Shown here: piece by piece, positions 60,838-64,000 of the stretch
Layout of the letters: every line of letters starts with the position of its first letter
Numbering within the stretch: position 1 is the first letter of the stretch
Assembly (NCBI RefSeq): GCF_051020765.1
Contig: NC_134936.1
Coordinates: 124,001-188,000, forward strand
DNA: 64,000 nucleotides
Direction of reading: 5' to 3'
Source: Lasioglossum baleicum
Taxonomy: Eukaryota > Arthropoda > Insecta > Hymenoptera > Halictidae
Notes under the pieces: generated by a model
The model's input: the letters and a program-made list of their open reading frames with translations, nothing else
What the model was told of the DNA's origin: nothing
The model's database searches: none
Position numbers and translations under genes: made by a program

Positions 60838-61067
60838 TGTACAAGTAGCGCAAGACAAGAGAGGGTAAAGAGAGATAGGGACAAAAAGTAGAGAGGAACA
60901 AAGATATACATAGTCTGTAAATTGTTGTGTAAATATTAAGATAAGCTAGAAGTAAGAAAATGTAATTATGTACAAAAATGTGTCGAAATGTAGGAAGAAG
61001 AGAAAAATGTAACGCCGAAAGGCATATATTTGAGAATAAAGATTATTATATATACAAATACACAGGA

Positions 61068-61500
61068 CTTTTCCCAAAACCAAAAATTAGTAAAATGGTA
61101 AGTAATACGTGAAACAAGAAAGCATTATTTACTTTTAATGTTGTAAATAACATTAAATCACTTAAGGATTTCTAAAATAAATTAGATAATACAACTTGTG
61201 TACTTACAAGTTTTTCAATAATGACAGGTAGGGTCAAAAATCATTTCTGCAACACATAAAATATATGCAAATTTGAAAATTTAATATTTGTTTCACTCAT
61301 ACTTTTTTTAGGGAGTTATCCGTATATATCTCTCTTTTAATTTATAATATTATAATTTATAACATCTTACACAATAACCTGTAAAACTATCATCACTGAA
61401 AAATTCTGATACTAAATATAGACATATTATGCATATATAGAAAATATAGCTAGGAAATATAACCATAAACTAATCACCTCACGATGGTGAACAACAGCTG
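61068..61500. other. AT-rich, no recognised features
   Basis: No gene, RNA or mobile signature seen. Confidence 0.5.
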
Positions 61501-61683
61501 AATTCTATTATAGTTCTGTGCGCAATCCATTTTGTGTCCAATTCTACATGTGCGCAATTCGTATTCTGTGGTGTGCAATCCCGCTGTGCGCCAAACAGCC
61601 GTGTGCGCCAAAGAGCTGTCTCCAATTGAGCGTGCGCCATCTCGTTGTGCGCCATCGTCTTATGCGCCATAGAGCCACCCCCA
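61500..61683. repeat. Degenerate TGTGCGCCA-type array
   Basis: TGCGCCAAA, TGCGCAATC and TGCGCCATC-like units recur about every 13-25 bp directly beside the truncated Gypsy copy 2. Confidence 0.7.
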
Positions 61684-61836
61684 TTTTAAATGGGCCTCTA
61701 AATTTGGTGTCAAGCTTGGTCTGATTTCTTTCTTCATTTCGAATTAACATGAAGTCTCCTGTTTTAAATTTAACTAATTTGGACTTTGTACTGTCAAATC
61801 TGGTTTTGTCAAATACAGGTCTAATACAGTGCGCAA

Positions 61837-62559
61837 TCACTCTAGCCCTTCATTTATATCCCGCGAGGGAATTAAAATGTCATCCATGTAAACGATAACG
61901 TAAGAATAGACAAGGTCGCCTAAGGTCCGTAAGCCGAAAGGCATTTTCAGGTATTCATACTGACCATCGGATGTCACAAAAGCAGTAAGTTCGATACTAT
62001 CAGGGTGTACGGGAATTAAATTAAATTCACTCGCACAATCAAGACACGTGAAATAATTGGTATCAGCTAGGCGAGCGATTTGATCCCGAATCAAGGGTAA
62101 AGGAAACCGGTCAGGGACTGTGTTATGATTTAGTTCGGGGTAATCGACGCACATGCGATCCGATCCATCGCGTTTCTTTACAAGCAGAATGGGACTTGCA
62201 AAAGGGGAACAGCTGGGTCGTATGATACGAGCCTCTAACATTTCTTTTATTTTATCGCGCACTAATTGTCTCTCGTCAAGGGAAAGCCGGGATTGTCTAC
62301 GTTGGAACGTCTTAGTAGGATCAACAAGCCGTATTTTAAGCTCACCGGTAGTCACACGTGTACGAGGCAAACCATCGATAAAAGTTTCAGAGAATTCGTT
62401 TAACAAATTTGATAATGGGACCTTGTGTTCAGGAGGTACGTCGGTATCAATCTTATCAAGATCAAAGGGTTTAGAAACCTTACAACAATCTAACACTTTA
62501 ATTTTCGTTAACGAGAAACTATTCGCGGTCATAGTAATTGAAAACCCCTGTTTTAAAAT

Positions 62560-62560
<1 letters not shown>
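61837..62560 (-). CDS. Gypsy copy 2 protease end and RT (partial)
   Basis: ILKQGFSITMTANSFSLTKI through RT motifs RMCVDYPELNHNTVPDRFPL and VIVYMDDILIPS to the shared TGA. The NAPSVFQRAVTRA segment present in copy 1 is missing. Upstream it is separated from the protease by the insertion at 62562-62788. Confidence 0.85.
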
Positions 62561-62561
<1 letters not shown>

Positions 62562-62593
<32 letters not shown>

Positions 62594-62788
62594 GAGGAGA
62601 TCAAGAAGAGCGAGTGAGAGAGAGAGAACTACAAAGCAATGCGAAAAGCGAAATGGAATTGAACGAAATAGATTATCACAAACAAGTTCAATACGTATAT
62701 GCTAGGGCTGTAACTTTCCTTCAAAGGTCGAAGATTTCGAAGCTTCAAAGCTTCGATTTCAGAAACTTCGAAGTTTCGAAGTCTCGAA
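62562..62788. mobile_element. 227-bp insertion in copy 2 with 12-bp duplication
   Basis: Flanked by GTTTTAAAATAT (62550-62561, 62789-62800), present once in copy 1. Starts with (GA)n and ends in TTCGAAGCTTC / GAAACTTCGAAG-like repeats. Class unknown; the long duplication suggests retroposition. Confidence 0.8.
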
Positions 62789-62791
62789 GTT

Positions 62792-63229
62792 TTAAAATAT
62801 CGCGCCCGAGCTCCTGGCGTCATACTTCGAGCAGTCAGCTACTGCATGAAATAGGACATCAAAAGTGTATTCGTTAACCGAGGCCTCGCTTTGAATCTGG
62901 CAGGTACTAAATACGTTTGAGTTACCTATTCCTACGATCGAAATTACTGTGTTATGGAGCGTAACAGAAAATCTACTCGCGGTTCCTTCGTTGATGGGTG
63001 AGCATTCGGCACCGGAATCATAGCAAAATGAATACGACTCACCGGATTGTGTCAGCTGACCGATCACAGGTCGGACTTCGCATGCATCGACTCGACGTTC
63101 GACGTGCACGGCGCGGCATTGCTGCTGCCGCTCGTTGTCCGGAATGACGACACACCGCTGCCGTTGTTGGTCGCTCCTGACCTGGTACAACGAGTCGAGA
63201 CGTGTCCCTTTTCGCCGCAGCGATAACAA
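62792..63229 (-). CDS. Gypsy copy 2 protease region (frame-shifted)
   Basis: VERRVDACEVRPVIGQL, FCYDSGAECSPINEG (active-site DSG kept), SVNEYTFDVLFHAV. The start of this frame is the out-of-frame knuckle; the true knuckle (CYRCGEKGHVSTRC) is in the frame ending about 63064, so there is a frameshift near 63112. Confidence 0.75.
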   Translation of the reverse strand: MLSLRRKGTRLDSLYQVRSDQQRQRCVVIPDNERQQQCRAVHVERRVDACEVRPVIGQLTQSGESYSFCYDSGAECSPINEGTASRFSVTLHNTVISIVGIGNSNVFSTCQIQSEASVNEYTFDVLFHAVADCSKYDARSSGAIF

Positions 63230-63242
63230 GTCACACTGTTCT

Positions 63243-64000
63243 TCAATTATGGCCTCCCCGAACTGGTATTAACAGGCACTTGTCCTCGCGCCATCCTCTT
63301 GCAACATTCGGCGGCTTTGTGTCCCAGTTACCACAGGAATGACACTGAACAGGGTTTGAAGACGCTGGTTTATAACGCTTATTCTCTGCAGACAGTTCTG
63401 GCTCAGTAGAGTTGTATTTGCGTTTAGCGCTGGAAAATTCCTTCAGTTCCTGCTGCAGTCTGCTTCTGGTAGTGATGTCATTCATACATGCCAGGTGGTG
63501 TAGACGCCGATTAAACTGTGCGGTATGCGCAAGCACAACTGATACGGCGACCTCCTCAATGGTTTTCCACGACCATCTTGACGTAAGGGTGGTCATAAGG
63601 CGGCTAGCGTAGGCAGCAAGACACTCGTCGTCCTTTGGCCGACCGTTCAAAAGGTTGATCACTGTCGCAGCACATATTTCAATGCAACCGTAGCGGGCGA
63701 GAAAGATTTCCTTAAATTGCGCCCATGTCATGCCAGCAAATGACACCTGCGACAGCCACGTGGATGCCGATCCCTTCAACGCCTTGCTCAATGCGATAAC
63801 GAGTGCTCCTCCATCCAAGGGTTTTTCCGTCATACAGTCGTCAATCGTCGAACACCAGGCACGTGGATCGGCGTCAGGTAATTCCGGATTGAACTGTGGT
63901 AGCGATACCACAGGCGCACAAGGAAGTTTGATGGACTCGATAAATCGTACCATGTTCTGGTTTTGCAGCTTCAATAGTGACCGCAAAATATCCGGATTTA
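63243..64000 (-). CDS. Gypsy copy 2 Gag (partial, continues off the window)
   Basis: Reads LQNQNMVRFIESIKLPCAP, LPQFNPELPDADPRAWC and beyond the position of copy 1's premature stop (KRYKPASSNPVQCHSCG). A missing base then garbles the first knuckle. Start lies outside the window. Confidence 0.85.
   Translation of the reverse strand, partial: NPDILRSLLKLQNQNMVRFIESIKLPCAPVVSLPQFNPELPDADPRAWCSTIDDCMTEKPLDGGALVIALSKALKGSASTWLSQVSFAGMTWAQFKEIFLARYGCIEICAATVINLLNGRPKDDECLAAYASRLMTTLTSRWSWKTIEEVAVSVVLAHTAQFNRRLHHLACMNDITTRSRLQQELKEFSSAKRKYNSTEPELSAENKRYKPASSNPVQCHSCGNWDTKPPNVARGWREDKCLLIPVRGGHN

Larger units (their letters stand above)
55896..61053 (+). mobile_element. Full-length LINE, about 5.16 kb, purine-rich strand
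   Basis: Flanked by ACAAATACACACAGGA (55880-55895) and ACAAATACACAGGA (61054-61067), a target duplication with a 2-bp difference. Leader of about 490 bp, ORF1, ORF2, then a 215-bp 3' UTR with AATAAA (about 61036) and an AT-rich, not poly(A), tail. The coding strand is overwhelmingly A+G. The codon pattern and the C-terminal CCHC motif fit a non-LTR element of the I/R1/jockey-like group; the clade is not resolved. Confidence 0.85.
61684..64000 (-). mobile_element. Ty3/Gypsy element, copy 2 (same family as 389-4850), internally deleted
   Basis: 61684-61810 matches the integrase tail of copy 1 (about 525-652). The sequence then jumps to RT equivalent to about 2412, a 1.76-kb deletion across a shared TTTTGTC. 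It shares the TGA in RT with copy 1. It also has a 39-bp in-frame RT deletion (near 61933), a 227-bp insertion, and single-base shifts in the knuckle region. It runs off the right edge. Confidence 0.9.

Overview
This is a eukaryotic window with the look of insect heterochromatin or gene-poor euchromatin. The mix of BEL/Pao and Ty3/Gypsy elements, a non-LTR element, hAT/Transib/mariner-type MITEs and alternating AT-rich and CpG-rich blocks suggests an insect, probably a hymenopteran such as an ant. That species guess is inference. Nearly all long reading frames belong to transposable elements. Every large element here carries stops, frameshifts or deletions, although several are young.

Layout. 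1-4.5 kb: a hairpin minisatellite, then a Ty3/Gypsy element on the minus strand with one gag-pol frame broken by two stops. 4.85-6.4 kb: LTR, tRNA-Pro primer site and SAP-domain Gag of a second element. 6.5-11.9 kb: a third Gypsy element (tRNA-Ser primer site, hairpin-array leader, gag, protease, RT), cut off in RNase H. 11.9-17.2 kb: foldback and TIR elements, with a hAT MITE nested in a Transib-like MITE. 17.5-19.6 kb: host-like exons on the minus strand, including a three-exon Pro/Gln/RGG-type gene with matching splice phases. 20.2-20.7 kb: a 5S rRNA-derived sequence interrupted by a retroposed insert. 21-26 kb: MITEs, a dispersed repeat and an orphan LTR. 26.1-32.0 kb: two exons of an alpha-carbonic anhydrase gene (minus strand) around a 5.5-kb intron full of transposons. 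32-41.8 kb: a split non-LTR RT fragment, DNA-transposon remains with an inverted-duplicated transposase-like frame, MITEs and a Gypsy RT fragment.

42.2-55.3 kb is a nested BEL/Pao system. Element B has LTRs and a 5-bp target duplication. It carries a second BEL (element A, 0.9% LTR divergence, own 5-bp duplication) inside its 5' LTR, and a 1.36-kb solo LTR of a different element inside its gag. The unoccupied form of B's target survives as a paralogous repeat at 23.1-24.1 kb. 55.9-61.05 kb is a full-length but mutated, strongly purine-biased LINE with target duplication. 61.7-64 kb is a second, internally deleted copy of the first Gypsy element and runs off the window.

The most interesting signal is that three unrelated LTR-associated minisatellites (1-368, 6952-7504, 50842-51357) are arrays of short hairpins. 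In two of them base changes occur on both sides of the stem, as expected for structure kept by pairing.
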